Assembly: GCF_000286075.1 (NCBI RefSeq)
Contig: NZ_AJTZ01000005.1
Span: forward strand, 806,001 to 870,000
DNA length: 64,000 bases
Direction: 5' to 3'
DNA from: Streptococcus ratti FA-1 = DSM 20564
Lineage (GTDB): Bacteria; Bacillota; Bacilli; Lactobacillales; Streptococcaceae
Every line of letters starts with the position of its first letter. Position 1 is the first letter of the stretch. The position numbers and the translations under genes are program-made. The notes beneath the pieces are model-generated. The model saw only the letters and a program-made list of their open reading frames with translations. It ran no database searches and was not told the DNA's origin. Below, one piece after another: positions 25,431-35,250 of this stretch.

Positions 25431-26462
25431 CTAGGCCTTCAAGTCATCAATCAATTCAGCTGCTTCTTCGATGACACGGTCTGCATTAGGGATGTATAAT
25501 TGTTCAAGGTTGGTAGCAAATGGTACCGGCACATTTGGTGCACAAACACATTTAATTGGGCCGTCTAAGTAATCGAATGCCTTATCATTAACAACAGAAG
25601 CAATATCTGTCGCAGTATTGTTATGCGGATTGGATTCATCCACAACAATCAAGCGTCCCGTCTTTTTAACTGATTGGATAACTGTTTCTTGATCCCAAGG
25701 CGCGACAGTTCTCAGGTCAATAACTTCAACAGAAATACCGTCCTGCGCCAAACGGTCAGCCACTTCATAAGCCACATAAAGCATCTTACCGATAGTTACA
25801 ATAGTCAAGTCACTGCCTTCACGGCGGACAGCAGCCTTACCGATTGGAACCGTATAATATTCTTCCGGCACTTCCCCTTTAGAGCCATAGAGAGTCTTGT
25901 CTTCTGAAAAGATGACAATATTGTTATCTTCAATCGCCGAAAGAAGAAGCCCCTTAGCATCATAAGGTGTTGCCGGAACGACTACCTTAAGACCTGGAAT
26001 TGACCCAAAAATACCATAGTAAGAGCCCGAGTGCTGAGCAGCTGCTGAAGCTCCTGCACCATGCATAGTTCTTACTGTCATAGGAACCTTGGCTTTGCCA
26101 CCGAACATGTAACGTACTTTGGACCCTTGACCAATAAGAGCATCAAAACAAAAGCCCAAGAAATCATTGAACATCAGCTCAGGAATAGGACGCAAGCCCG
26201 TTAGAGCCATCCCGACAGCAGCTGACATATAGCCATGTTCTGAAAGAGGGGTGTCAATGACACGATCGCGGCCATATTTAGGCATAAGTCCAGTGGTAAC
26301 TCCCATAACGCCGCCCCAAGCTTCTTCATTTTGTTCTTCTAAATGTTTAACTTTGACACCGCCTGCGATATCTTCACCAAGTAAAACGACTGTGTCATCT
26401 TTGGCCATTGCCATATCAAGCGCTTCGTTAATTGCTTTCATAAATAACAGTTCTCTAGCCAT
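25431..26462 (-). CDS. pdhB: 2-oxo acid/acetoin dehydrogenase E1 component, beta subunit
   Basis: This 343-residue transketolase-type beta subunit starts MARELLFMKAINEALDMAMAKDDTVVLLGEDIAGG. The GED and PLSEHGYMSAAVGMALTGLRPIPELMFNDF segments form part of the thiamine diphosphate pocket at the alpha-beta interface, and the C-terminal domain carries VIDLRTVAPWDQETV. It lies 16 nt after the alpha subunit gene and 13 nt before E2. It acts with the alpha subunit as an alpha2beta2 decarboxylase. Confidence 0.95.
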   Translation of the reverse strand: MARELLFMKAINEALDMAMAKDDTVVLLGEDIAGGVKVKHLEEQNEEAWGGVMGVTTGLMPKYGRDRVIDTPLSEHGYMSAAVGMALTGLRPIPELMFNDFLGFCFDALIGQGSKVRYMFGGKAKVPMTVRTMHGAGASAAAQHSGSYYGIFGSIPGLKVVVPATPYDAKGLLLSAIEDNNIVIFSEDKTLYGSKGEVPEEYYTVPIGKAAVRREGSDLTIVTIGKMLYVAYEVADRLAQDGISVEVIDLRTVAPWDQETVIQSVKKTGRLIVVDESNPHNNTATDIASVVNDKAFDYLDGPIKCVCAPNVPVPFATNLEQLYIPNADRVIEEAAELIDDLKA

Positions 26463-26478
26463 TTCTAACCTCCTTCAT

Positions 26479-27552
26479 TTACTCAGCAAATACATCTTCA
26501 AGCAGGGATTCTGGAGCAGGAATCGGACTGTCTTGGGCATATTGAATAGCTTCTTCAACATCTTTTCGCGATTCTTCCAAAATTTCATTCAATTCTTCTT
26601 CAGTCAGCAGCTCGTGTTCAATAACATGATCGCGGAAGACTTCCAAAGGATCAACATCTGCCCATTCCTTTTCTTCACCGTCAGGTGCCTTATATTTTTG
26701 TTCATCACCTTCAAAGTGACCGTAATTACGGTAGGTAACAGCTTCAATCAGAGTTGGACCTTCACCCTTTCTCGCACGTTCAACTGCTTCTTTAGCCACT
26801 TGATAAACAGCAAAGAGATCCTTACCATTAACCCGAATGCCTGGCATATCATAAGCCAGAGCTCTTTCAGCAATTGTTGGAGATGCGGATGAATACCACT
26901 GAGGCGTCGATTCAGCAAAGAGATTGTTTTCATTGACAAAAATGACAGGCAGTTTCCAAATAGAAGCCATGTTCAGACATTCATGGAAAAGTCCTTCATT
27001 AGCAGCCCCATCACCGAAAAAGCAGACAGCTACACTATCGGTTTTTAGATACTTGTTGCGCATGGCTGCTCCGGTTGCCAGACCAAAACCGCCGCCAACC
27101 ATACCGTTGGCACCTAAAATTCCCTTATCGATGTCAGCAATATGCATGGAGCCGCCCTTGCCCTTGCCAAGACCTGTTGCTTTACCGAAAATTTCGGCCA
27201 TCATTCCTTTCAAGTCGCCGCCTTTAGCCACACAGTGTCCATGGCCGCGGTGGGTACTGGTGATATAATCCTTGTCTGTCAGATTAGCACAAACCCCTGT
27301 AGCAACTGCTTCTTCGCCTGCATAAAGGTGAACAAAGCCCGGAATTTGGCCTGCTGCAAAAAAGCGGCGGGCATTTTCTTCAAAATTCCGAATATCCCAC
27401 ATGGTCTTGTACATGTCCTTAGCCTGTTCTTTTGAAACTTCCTCAGCTTCAATGTCTGTTGCTGTGTGAACTTTCAGGTCAACCAGTTCTGAAACAGATG
27501 TATTGCTTCTGGTTCTCGTTAAATCTTGTGGTAAATCTTTATAGTTTGGCAT
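26479..27552 (-). CDS. pdhA: 2-oxo acid/acetoin dehydrogenase E1 component, alpha subunit
   Basis: This 357-residue E1 alpha shows the thiamine diphosphate motif GDGAANEGLFHECLNMASIWKLPVIFVNENN (GDG to NN). STHRGHGHCVAKG near residue 90 and the phosphorylation-loop-like YRNYGHFEGD, which lacks the kinase serine of the mitochondrial enzyme, are also present. It decarboxylates pyruvate or acetoin and passes the product to the E2 lipoate. A 40-residue N-terminal arm precedes the conserved part. It follows the E3 gene by 26 nt. Confidence 0.95.
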   Translation of the reverse strand: MPNYKDLPQDLTRTRSNTSVSELVDLKVHTATDIEAEEVSKEQAKDMYKTMWDIRNFEENARRFFAAGQIPGFVHLYAGEEAVATGVCANLTDKDYITSTHRGHGHCVAKGGDLKGMMAEIFGKATGLGKGKGGSMHIADIDKGILGANGMVGGGFGLATGAAMRNKYLKTDSVAVCFFGDGAANEGLFHECLNMASIWKLPVIFVNENNLFAESTPQWYSSASPTIAERALAYDMPGIRVNGKDLFAVYQVAKEAVERARKGEGPTLIEAVTYRNYGHFEGDEQKYKAPDGEEKEWADVDPLEVFRDHVIEHELLTEEELNEILEESRKDVEEAIQYAQDSPIPAPESLLEDVFAE

Positions 27553-27578
27553 TCTGCTTCCCTCCTATGTTAAAGTCT

Positions 27579-28916
27579 TTACTGAACAATTCGTTTAGCA
27601 ACTTCCTGTATCAGTTCTGAAATAGTTGGATGAGCAAAGACAGTGTCAACAACTTGATCCAAGGTTCCCTCTGCCTGTCTCAGTAAAATCAGCTGCTGCA
27701 GTAAATCCGTTGCGTGCTCGCCAACAATAACAGCTCCTAATAGTTGGTGGTACCTCCTTTCTGAGATGAGTTTTACAAATCCTTCTGATTCAGCCGCTGC
27801 AAGGGCTCGGCCGTTGAAAGAAAACGGCAGCTGTTCAACCTGAACATCATATCCTTGTTCCTTGGCTTCCTCTTCACTGAGTCCGAAAGAGACTACTTCT
27901 GGACTGGTATAAAGCGAACGCGGGACACCCAAAGCATCAACAGGCTCTTCCGCCCGGCGGCAAATAGCCTTAACGGCCTTGATGCCTTCCATGCTGGCAA
28001 CATGAGCCAGCATATAACTCTCTGTTAAATCACCAATAGCATAGACATGAGGGAGGGTTGTTTCGTAGTAGTCATCAACCTTGATAAATCCCCGCTCCGT
28101 CAAAGCAGCGCCCATTTCCTCTGCCAGTTTGGTCTTTGGTTTGCGTCCCGTCGCTACCAATAATTGGTCAAATTCCTGAGTTCCGGCACTTTCTAAGACA
28201 ACTGCCTGACTCGTCACTTCTTTTATCAAAGCGCCTTCAAAGATACGCACTCCCAATGCCTTTAGCTTATTTCTGATGATGCTGCGGGCAGCTTCATCTT
28301 CTGTTAAGAGAATTTGCGGCGCTACTTCGATAACCGTAACATCCACACCCAGCGGTTTCATGGCAAAAGCCAATTCAATAGCAATAACACCGCCGCCAAT
28401 AATGACAAGTTTCTCAGGCAGAACCTTTAAATCGAAAAAGGTATCTGTTGTCAGATAAGCTGCCGAATCAATACCATTAATGGGCGGAATAAACGGATAG
28501 CTTCCAGTTGCCAGAATGACATCTTTTCCTGAAATTTTTTCGCCATTGACGATAAAGGTCTTGTCCTTATCAAATATTGCCTCGCCTTCATAGTAATCAA
28601 TTTTCAGTGCTTTAAAAGTTGCATGAATCCCGCCTTGCAAGGCAGAGACAACTTGATTTTTACGGCGGACTAATTTTTCAAAGTCAATTCCTTCAAGATT
28701 AGCTGAGATCCCATGTTTTGCGGCTTCCTTCATTGACAATAGCCAATGGCTGTGCTGAAGATAGGCTTTTGAGGGAATACAGCCAACATTCAGACAAGTA
28801 CCGCCAATCGACTTTTTTTCAATAACGGCAACCTTTTTGCCAAGCCTAGCAGCTTCCTCAGCGGCAACATAGCCTCCAGGTCCGGCACCAATGATTAAAA
28901 CATCGTATTTAGCCAA
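27579..28916 (-). CDS. pdhD: Dihydrolipoamide dehydrogenase (E3)
   Basis: This flavoprotein disulfide reductase has an FAD-binding GAGPGGYVAAEEAARLGKKV at its start, the redox pair in GGTCLNVGCIPSK, a NAD-binding GGGVIAIELAF and the C-terminal His-Glu pair in FAHPTISELIQE. A TTG at 28916, nine nt after AAAGGAG, is chosen as start (445 residues) because it begins the conserved AKYDVLIIGAGP; an upstream ATG at 28952 would add 12 residues. It has no fused lipoyl domain, unlike many streptococcal E3 proteins. It is the first gene of the four-gene operon and reoxidises lipoate on E2. Confidence 0.92.
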   Translation of the reverse strand: MAKYDVLIIGAGPGGYVAAEEAARLGKKVAVIEKKSIGGTCLNVGCIPSKAYLQHSHWLLSMKEAAKHGISANLEGIDFEKLVRRKNQVVSALQGGIHATFKALKIDYYEGEAIFDKDKTFIVNGEKISGKDVILATGSYPFIPPINGIDSAAYLTTDTFFDLKVLPEKLVIIGGGVIAIELAFAMKPLGVDVTVIEVAPQILLTEDEAARSIIRNKLKALGVRIFEGALIKEVTSQAVVLESAGTQEFDQLLVATGRKPKTKLAEEMGAALTERGFIKVDDYYETTLPHVYAIGDLTESYMLAHVASMEGIKAVKAICRRAEEPVDALGVPRSLYTSPEVVSFGLSEEEAKEQGYDVQVEQLPFSFNGRALAAAESEGFVKLISERRYHQLLGAVIVGEHATDLLQQLILLRQAEGTLDQVVDTVFAHPTISELIQEVAKRIVQ

Positions 28917-28965
28917 AATATCACGCTCCTTTCTCATAAGACTAAAGGGCATTAGATACCGTTGT

Positions 28966-29016
28966 TGAAAACGCTTTCCACAACTTGATTGTAGTACTTT
29001 TTAGAAGGAATTTCAA
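28966..29016 (-). promoter_or_regulatory. Promoter of the dehydrogenase operon with an overlapping cre site
   Basis: TTGAAA (29011-29016), a 17-nt spacer and TACAAT (28988-28993) on the minus strand lie upstream of the E3 gene. TGAAAACGCTTTCC on the plus strand (28966-28979) fits the CcpA cre consensus TGWAARCGYTWNCW. It covers about +3 to +16, so CcpA binding would repress, giving carbon catabolite control. Confidence 0.85.
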
Positions 29017-29066
29017 GCAAAAACAGTTTGTGAAATTTATTTTTTTCATCTTTTTTTAAAATAAAA

Positions 29067-29109
29067 ATCATCGATTAAGACGCTTTTATAAAGGTATTAA
29101 CCGATGATA
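29067..29109 (-). terminator. Terminator of clpB
   Basis: CTATCATCGGTTAA and TTAATCGATGAT pair across a 15-nt loop and are followed on the minus strand by TTTTTATTTT. Confidence 0.8.
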
Positions 29110-29150
29110 GGTTTCTTAAAAAATCAAAAAATTAGTGAAATATTAAAAAA

Positions 29151-31727
29151 CTAAGAAAAACTAAAGGCGAGTTTACCATCTTTAAGCGACACCTTGACGA
29201 AAAGCTCCTTTTTAGAGTCAGTTTGATTTTGAATAATGTGCAAGGCAAGCGGATTTTCCAATTCCTGCATAATAGTTCTCTGTATGGGACGGGCGCCAAA
29301 GGCCACATCAAATCCCTTCTGTGCCAAAAAAGAATAGACAGGCTCAGTCAGCTCAAGATGGACATCCTGATCCAAGAGACGCTTTTGCAAGTCTGTTACC
29401 ATGACCTTAACCACGCCAATCATATTGTCTGCTGAAAGCGCATTAAAGAGAACAGTCTCATCAATTCGATTGAGAAATTCTGGCCTGAAACTGTGATTCA
29501 GCTCCTCTAACACTTCTTGGCGAACCTCATCAGTCAGACAGCCATAGTCATGCAGACTCTGTAGAATCTTGGATGAACCTATATTGCTGGTCATAATCAG
29601 AATCGTATTTTTAAAGTCAATGGTCCGTCCCTTAGAATCTGTTAGCCGGCCTTCATCAAGAACCTGCAAAAGCGTGTTAAAAACATCCGGATGGGCTTTT
29701 TCAATTTCATCAAGAAGAACAATAGAGTACAGGCGCTGGCGTACTGCTTCTGTCAGCTGGCCGCCTTCTTCATAGCCGACATAGCCAGGAGGGGGACCAA
29801 CCAAACGAGCAACGGCATGCTTTTCCATATATTCAGACATGTCCAGACGCACCATCTCAAGTTCACTGCCAAAGAGTACTTCAGCTAAGCGTTTAGCTAG
29901 GGCAGTCTTGCCGACACCTGTCGGACCCAAGAAAAGGAAAGAGCCAATCGGCCGTTTAGGATTTTGAATGCCGGCACGAGAACGAATAATGGCCTGTGAC
30001 ACCTTTTGAACAGCCTGATTTTGTCCAATGATTTTCTCATGCAGCAAATCTTCTAGGTGTAAGAGACGGTCACGTTCGTTTTCCATGACACCTTGGACCT
30101 TGATACCGGTCAGCCGCTCAACAATAGCTGCAATATCCTCTCTGGTGACTAAAACATCAATCATTGATGCCTGAGACAAGCGCTCTTGCTCCAAATCCTT
30201 AATGACTTGCTGCTGCTCTGCAATTTTACTGTCTTTTAAATTAACGTAGTCAGCAATCCGATCTTCTTCTAAAGCTCGGTCAGCTTGGTCTTCTAATTCT
30301 GCCAGCTGCAGCTGAATATCCTGTTCCTGATCCAAAAGCTGGCGCTCATTTTGCCACTGTGCTAACAGAGCATTTTTTTGATCTTCCAATTTTGCTAAGC
30401 GCGCGGTCAGCTGGTCTGTGTCTTTAGCATCAGCCAATCGCAGCAGATGAATTTTCTGAGAGACAATCTGTACTGATAACTCATCTATTTGCTTAGGATA
30501 GGCCCGAGCAGCAATCTGCTTGACCGCACAAGCCTCATCAATTAAGTCCAAAGCCTTATCCGGCAAAAAACGATCCGAAATATAACGTTTAGACAATGAC
30601 ACCGCAGCTTCAAGTATATCTTCTGCAAGTCTGACCCCGTGAAAATTTTCATAAATTGACTGCAGACCCTTTAAAATCTCCATGGTCTGCTCTGTATCCG
30701 GTTCATGGATTGGAATTCTTTGAAAACGTCTTTCCAGAGCCTTGTCATATTCAATGCTTTGCCGGTATTCTGCATAGGTTGTTGAGCCTAAAATCCGAAT
30801 ATCTCCCCTTGCCAGCAGCGGTTTTAAAATGCTGGCAGCATCAACCGAGCCTTCTGTCCGTCCGGCACTGATAATCGAATGGATTTCATCCACGAAGAGA
30901 ATGATTTTACCCTCTGAAGTCACAATATCATTTAAGAGCGCTTTGAAACGCTCCTCAAACTCGCCTCGATATTTGGTTCCTGCCAGCAGCGCCCCCATAT
31001 CAAGGCTGTAGATCACTTTACCCTGAAGATTTTTAGGCACCTGATTTTTAACCAAACGCTGAACAAAACCTTCCATAACAGCCGTTTTACCGACACCTGG
31101 ATGACCTACCAGGACAGCATTGTTTTTAGTCTTTCGCGATAAAACCCGGATGATGTCATTGATTTCATCCTGTCGGCCGATAATTTTATTGGCATGGCCA
31201 TCCAGAATACGCTGATTCAGATTAGTGGCATATTTTTCTAAAGCATCATAAATAGCCTCTTGACTGGAAGAAATCGCTGGCTTTCCCTTACGCACCTTGT
31301 TCATTTTTTGATAAAGCATGTCTTTAGTTAAACCATGCTCCAGCAAAAAAACAGTCAGTGGATTGCGCTGTTGGTCAAAAAGCGCTAAAATGAGGTGCTC
31401 CGCAGTCACCACCTGATCGCCCAAATCCGTCATCTCCTCTTGTGCATCATCCAAAAGTTTTTTCAGACGCTGGCTGTACAGGCGGGCATAGCTGCCTTTT
31501 TCGGTGCTTGAAAAAGTAGGGATTTTGGCCACTTCCTGATCAATCACTTTAAGCAGCTGATGGCTGTTTATCCCTACAGATTCATAAAACTGAAAGGCAA
31601 ACTGATCAGGCTGCACTAAAACTGACCATAAGTGAGGAATATCCACTTGATAATTGTGGTGAGTAACAGCTAACTCTTTTGCCTCTGCCAGAGAATCCTC
31701 AACCAGCTGAGTCATCTTATCTGCCAT
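29151..31727 (-). CDS. clpB: ClpB-type AAA+ disaggregase
   Basis: This chaperone of about 858 residues has a Clp N-domain (1-145), a first AAA+ module with Walker A GHPGVGKT near 207 and VDEIHSII, and a coiled-coil middle domain of about 120 residues (roughly 405-525). The second AAA+ module has GPTGVGKT near 600 and [14 protein letters not shown]. The long middle domain points to ClpB rather than ClpC or ClpE, and no ClpP-binding loop is evident. It works with DnaK to recover aggregated protein. ATG 31727, with AAAGGG upstream, is preferred to 31745. An extended -10 (TGCTATACT, 31779-31787) lies upstream; I see no clear CtsR box. Confidence 0.9.
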   Translation of the reverse strand: MADKMTQLVEDSLAEAKELAVTHHNYQVDIPHLWSVLVQPDQFAFQFYESVGINSHQLLKVIDQEVAKIPTFSSTEKGSYARLYSQRLKKLLDDAQEEMTDLGDQVVTAEHLILALFDQQRNPLTVFLLEHGLTKDMLYQKMNKVRKGKPAISSSQEAIYDALEKYATNLNQRILDGHANKIIGRQDEINDIIRVLSRKTKNNAVLVGHPGVGKTAVMEGFVQRLVKNQVPKNLQGKVIYSLDMGALLAGTKYRGEFEERFKALLNDIVTSEGKIILFVDEIHSIISAGRTEGSVDAASILKPLLARGDIRILGSTTYAEYRQSIEYDKALERRFQRIPIHEPDTEQTMEILKGLQSIYENFHGVRLAEDILEAAVSLSKRYISDRFLPDKALDLIDEACAVKQIAARAYPKQIDELSVQIVSQKIHLLRLADAKDTDQLTARLAKLEDQKNALLAQWQNERQLLDQEQDIQLQLAELEDQADRALEEDRIADYVNLKDSKIAEQQQVIKDLEQERLSQASMIDVLVTREDIAAIVERLTGIKVQGVMENERDRLLHLEDLLHEKIIGQNQAVQKVSQAIIRSRAGIQNPKRPIGSFLFLGPTGVGKTALAKRLAEVLFGSELEMVRLDMSEYMEKHAVARLVGPPPGYVGYEEGGQLTEAVRQRLYSIVLLDEIEKAHPDVFNTLLQVLDEGRLTDSKGRTIDFKNTILIMTSNIGSSKILQSLHDYGCLTDEVRQEVLEELNHSFRPEFLNRIDETVLFNALSADNMIGVVKVMVTDLQKRLLDQDVHLELTEPVYSFLAQKGFDVAFGARPIQRTIMQELENPLALHIIQNQTDSKKELFVKVSLKDGKLAFSFS

Positions 31728-31839
31728 AAAATCACCCTTTCTCATTTGTTAAACGCTTACATTTTCTAATCTACGTTTAGTATAGCACAAATTATTCTTT
31801 CTGGCATTGTTTGCAGCTGCTCAGTACCTGCAAACAAAA

Positions 31840-31871
31840 AGGAGCAGAAAATAAAGGCATTTCTGACTCCT
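31840..31871 (-). terminator. Terminator of the cdaA-cdaR-glmM operon
   Basis: On the minus strand AGGAG..AGAAA and TTTCT..CTCCT form the stem, followed by TTTTTG. It lies between glmM and clpB. Confidence 0.75.
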
Positions 31872-31934
31872 ATTTATTATTTAATATAATCATTGTGGCA
31901 AACAGTATTGGCATCAATGGCGTTAAAGCTTGTT

Positions 31935-33284
31935 TTAAATACCTATTTCTGCTTCTACGACCTTGGCAATCGTATTAACATAATAATCAACCTCTTCAGA
32001 GCTGGGAGCTTCTGCCATGATACGCAAGAGCGGCTCTGTTCCGCTCGGACGGACTAGAATGCGCCCGTTGCCTGCCATCTCTGTTTCCATCTTTTCAATC
32101 ACGCTTGCAATCAAAGGTACATCCATAGCCTTATCTTTCATATCGTTTTCAACACGAATATTAACCAGTTTTTGAGGATAGATGGTTACTTCACTGGCTA
32201 ATTCGGACAGTGATTTTCCAGTTTCTTTCATGACCTTGGTCAGCTGAATAGCTGTTAGCTGGCCGTCCCCAGTAGTGTTATAGTCCATAATAATCACATG
32301 GCCGGACTGCTCTCCGCCCAGATTATAGCCGGAACGGCGCATTTCTTCAACGACATAGCGGTCGCCGACAGCAGTGATTTCTTCATTGATGTTTTCTCTA
32401 TCCAAGGCCTTGTGAAAACCGATGTTTGACATTACCGTTGTCACGATAGTATTCTTAGCCAATTTTCCTTTTTCAGAAAGGTATTTGCCGATAATGTACA
32501 TGATCTTATCGCCATCAACAATCTCACCGTTTTCATCAACAGCAATCAAACGGTCGCTGTCTCCATCAAAGGCAAGACCGACAGCCGCATCGGATTCTTT
32601 AACCAGCTCCTGAAGCTGTTCAGGATGAGTAGATCCTACACCATCATTGATATTAAGACCGTCAGGATCATCGCCAATGACAGTAATGTCAGCATTTAAG
32701 TCTAGGAATACTTGACGGGCAGACGAAGAAGCCGCGCCATTAGCTGCATCAATAGCAACCTTCATCCCTTCCAAATCCAGGCCGGTAGAAACGAGGAATT
32801 TTTCATACTTGCGGACACCCTCAGGATAGTCAATAAGTCTTCCTAAACCATCAGCACTCGGCCGCGGAAGAAGGTCTTCTTCAGCATCCAAAAGTGTTTC
32901 AATTTCCAGTTCGCGGTCATCATCCAGTTTAAAGCCATCACTGCCAAAGAATTTAATGCCATTGTCCAAAGCTGGATTATGGCTGGCCGAAATCATAACA
33001 CCAGCACTGGCTTTCTCGGTACGAACCAAGTAGGAAACGCCAGGTGTTGCTAAAACTCCTAGCTGATAAACCTCAATGCCTGCTGACAAAAGACCTGCAA
33101 CCAAAGCACTTTCAAGCATCTGACCTGAAATACGTGTGTCACGTGCCACAAAAACCGTTGGATTTTCTTTTTCATGCTGGCTGAGCACATAACCGCCAAA
33201 ACGGCCGAGTTTAAAGGCTAACTCCGGCGTTAATTCAACATTTGCTTCACCGCGCACACCGTCGGTACCAAAATATTTTCCCAT
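31935..33284 (-). CDS. glmM: Phosphoglucosamine mutase
   Basis: This 449-residue protein has the length and start ([15 protein letters not shown]) of GlmM. The phosphoserine loop is [10 protein letters not shown] near residue 100, the metal site is AFDGDSDR near 240, and the sugar phosphate loop is [14 protein letters not shown] near the C-terminus. It converts glucosamine-6-phosphate to glucosamine-1-phosphate for UDP-GlcNAc, the precursor of peptidoglycan. It follows cdaA and cdaR; in other Firmicutes GlmM also binds CdaA and lowers c-di-AMP synthesis, which explains the grouping. Confidence 0.97.
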   Translation of the reverse strand: MGKYFGTDGVRGEANVELTPELAFKLGRFGGYVLSQHEKENPTVFVARDTRISGQMLESALVAGLLSAGIEVYQLGVLATPGVSYLVRTEKASAGVMISASHNPALDNGIKFFGSDGFKLDDDRELEIETLLDAEEDLLPRPSADGLGRLIDYPEGVRKYEKFLVSTGLDLEGMKVAIDAANGAASSSARQVFLDLNADITVIGDDPDGLNINDGVGSTHPEQLQELVKESDAAVGLAFDGDSDRLIAVDENGEIVDGDKIMYIIGKYLSEKGKLAKNTIVTTVMSNIGFHKALDRENINEEITAVGDRYVVEEMRRSGYNLGGEQSGHVIIMDYNTTGDGQLTAIQLTKVMKETGKSLSELASEVTIYPQKLVNIRVENDMKDKAMDVPLIASVIEKMETEMAGNGRILVRPSGTEPLLRIMAEAPSSEEVDYYVNTIAKVVEAEIGI

Positions 33285-33336
33285 AATAATTTGATGCTAG
33301 GCATCTTCCTCCCTTTAATCTAATGTCATTATAATA

Positions 33337-34293
33337 TTATTTTTTCTTAGCTGTCAACTTAACCGTAACTTTATCAGGACTAACCTTAAGATTGCCAGCT
33401 GACAGGCTGACTGTCTTGGTCGTATCCTTGGTAACATCGGAAATATTGACTTTGACCTTAACGTAAGCGGTCTTATCAAGCTCTGCCTGTTTACCGTAAA
33501 CAACAGCTTCTTTGGTCTGCAGTTCGTAACGAATGTCAGACAGATTGCTGTTGAGCTGACCAGTCAGTTCAACAACAATTGGAACTTTTTTAGACAGCTC
33601 CTCCACATCAACATCCAAGTCTGTTTTAGTCGGATTAATGATACTTGGTAAAATTTTGCCGTTTTCAGAAACTGCCTGCAGGGTTACCGTACTGCTGTAA
33701 TCCTTAGACAGAATCTCTTCTTCTGGCAAAATAGCTGCGACATGGTCAATTTGATTGATGGTTGCTTCATCACTGGTTACCTCCACCTCAGACACCCCAG
33801 TTGAGACTTTTGCCAGCCTGTAGCCATCTGCAATCTGATCGGCATTAATCTTTCCTTCAACTCTAAAGGTCTTTGTTTTTTTCTTGCCGACATTGACCGT
33901 GATGGTGGTCGGTGAAGACTCTGCACTGACACCGCTGGGAAGGTTTTTCACTTCCAAAGGCACTCTGTTGGTTCCTTCTCTGGCATTTGATAAGTCGGCA
34001 ACCACCTTAAAATGTCTAGTGTCGTCATTGATCTCGGAATCCAATTTGACCCGATTGGTGGATGTCAAGTAGACTTCTGTATCATAAGAATAACCGCTGA
34101 TAAAGTATTTATTGCTGTCATACTTGATATCGATAGGGACATTTTCCAAAGTATGGCTGTAGGTCTGTAAGAGCCCGCTTGTGTGATTTCTTGAACTGTA
34201 ATTAACAGAATTAGCAGTCAGAAACAGCAAAATGGCAAAGAAGATTGAAACAAGAGCCAGCCAGAGGCGTTTGGTAAAAATTCGTTTAAACAT
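33337..34293 (-). CDS. cdaR: CdaR, YbbR-domain regulator of the diadenylate cyclase
   Basis: The protein has 318 residues from ATG 34293, which has GGAGG upstream and overlaps the cdaA end by 8 nt; five more codons upstream are open. One N-terminal membrane helix (WLALVSIFFAILLFLTAN) is followed by about four extracytoplasmic YbbR repeats (VPLEVKNLPSGVSAESSPTTITV and similar). CdaR sits outside the membrane and modulates CdaA. The operon order cdaA-cdaR-glmM is the standard one. Confidence 0.93.
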   Translation of the reverse strand: MFKRIFTKRLWLALVSIFFAILLFLTANSVNYSSRNHTSGLLQTYSHTLENVPIDIKYDSNKYFISGYSYDTEVYLTSTNRVKLDSEINDDTRHFKVVADLSNAREGTNRVPLEVKNLPSGVSAESSPTTITVNVGKKKTKTFRVEGKINADQIADGYRLAKVSTGVSEVEVTSDEATINQIDHVAAILPEEEILSKDYSSTVTLQAVSENGKILPSIINPTKTDLDVDVEELSKKVPIVVELTGQLNSNLSDIRYELQTKEAVVYGKQAELDKTAYVKVKVNISDVTKDTTKTVSLSAGNLKVSPDKVTVKLTAKKK

Positions 34294-35140
34294 GATGTTG
34301 ACCTCCAAAGAACTGTTTCAGACGATTCTTTTTCTTGGGTTCTTCTTTGATAAAATGGTCACGCAGCAAAACTTCAAAAGCGTCGATAGACAAATCGTGA
34401 ACAAAGTCTCCCTTATAAGCAATTGATATAGCTCCTGTTTCCTCAGAAACGACAAAGGTAAAGGCGTCAGAGTTTTCAGAAAGTCCGATAGCCGCCCGGT
34501 GTCTTGTGCCAAATTCCTTGGAAATATGGCTGGATTCTGAAAGAGGCAGGTAAGCACAGGAAGCCGCTATCTTATTGCCTTCAACGATGACAGCTCCATC
34601 ATGCAAAGGTGTGTTAGGAATGAAAATATTAATCAGCAGCTCTCCTGAAATATCTGCATCCAAGAGAATTCCTGTCGCAATATATTCCTGCAGAGTCTGC
34701 GTTTCTTCCACAGCAACCAGCGCTCCGATTTTCCGCGGACTCATATAAGCAACAGCTTTTACAAAGGCATTGACCAACTGTTCCTCATCGCTGAGCTGCT
34801 GCCTTTGAATAAGGGACTGAGGAGTCCGGCCGAAACGCTCCAAACCCGAACGAATTTCAGGAGCAAAGATAACAACGCCGGCAATAACCCCGTAAGTAAT
34901 CACCTGATTCATCAAGAAAGCAATCGTCGTAAATCCTAGAAATTCTGCCACAAACTTAAAAAGGACAAATAAGACAACCCCTTGAACTAAAGACATGACC
35001 TTAGTTCCGGCCAGAGCCTTGATAAATTTGTAAATCAGCCATGATACAATGGCAATATCAAGGGCGTGAATCAAAATTTTCAGCGGGCTGTCAAACAGAC
35101 TGGCCCAAAAATTAGCATTAACATCAAATAAAGTACTCAT
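34286..35140 (-). CDS. cdaA: Diadenylate cyclase CdaA (c-di-AMP synthase)
   Basis: This 284-residue membrane enzyme has three helices in the first 95 residues (IHALDIAIVSWLIYKFI; VQGVVLFVLFKFVAEFLGF; TIAFLMNQVITYGVIAGVVIF) and a cytosolic DAC domain. The two key motifs are LHDGAVIV (DGA, about residue 182) and GTRHRAAIGLSE (RHR, about residue 211). It makes the essential second messenger c-di-AMP from two ATP, controlling potassium uptake and wall stress. It is the first gene of the operon. Confidence 0.97.
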   Translation of the reverse strand: MSTLFDVNANFWASLFDSPLKILIHALDIAIVSWLIYKFIKALAGTKVMSLVQGVVLFVLFKFVAEFLGFTTIAFLMNQVITYGVIAGVVIFAPEIRSGLERFGRTPQSLIQRQQLSDEEQLVNAFVKAVAYMSPRKIGALVAVEETQTLQEYIATGILLDADISGELLINIFIPNTPLHDGAVIVEGNKIAASCAYLPLSESSHISKEFGTRHRAAIGLSENSDAFTFVVSEETGAISIAYKGDFVHDLSIDAFEVLLRDHFIKEEPKKKNRLKQFFGGQHHV

Positions 35141-35250
35141 ACCATTCTCTCTTTTAGTAAAAACTAGCTAAATACATGCTTTACCATTATATCACTTTTC
35201 AGGCGATTTTTCTTGTATCTCAAACGCTTTTTTTATGATAAAATAAACGT

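Noticed and set aside
31752..31765. cre-like sequence before clpB (TGTAAGCGTTTAAC on the minus strand)
   Set aside because: The last two consensus positions do not match and clpB is not a usual CcpA target; too weak to list.
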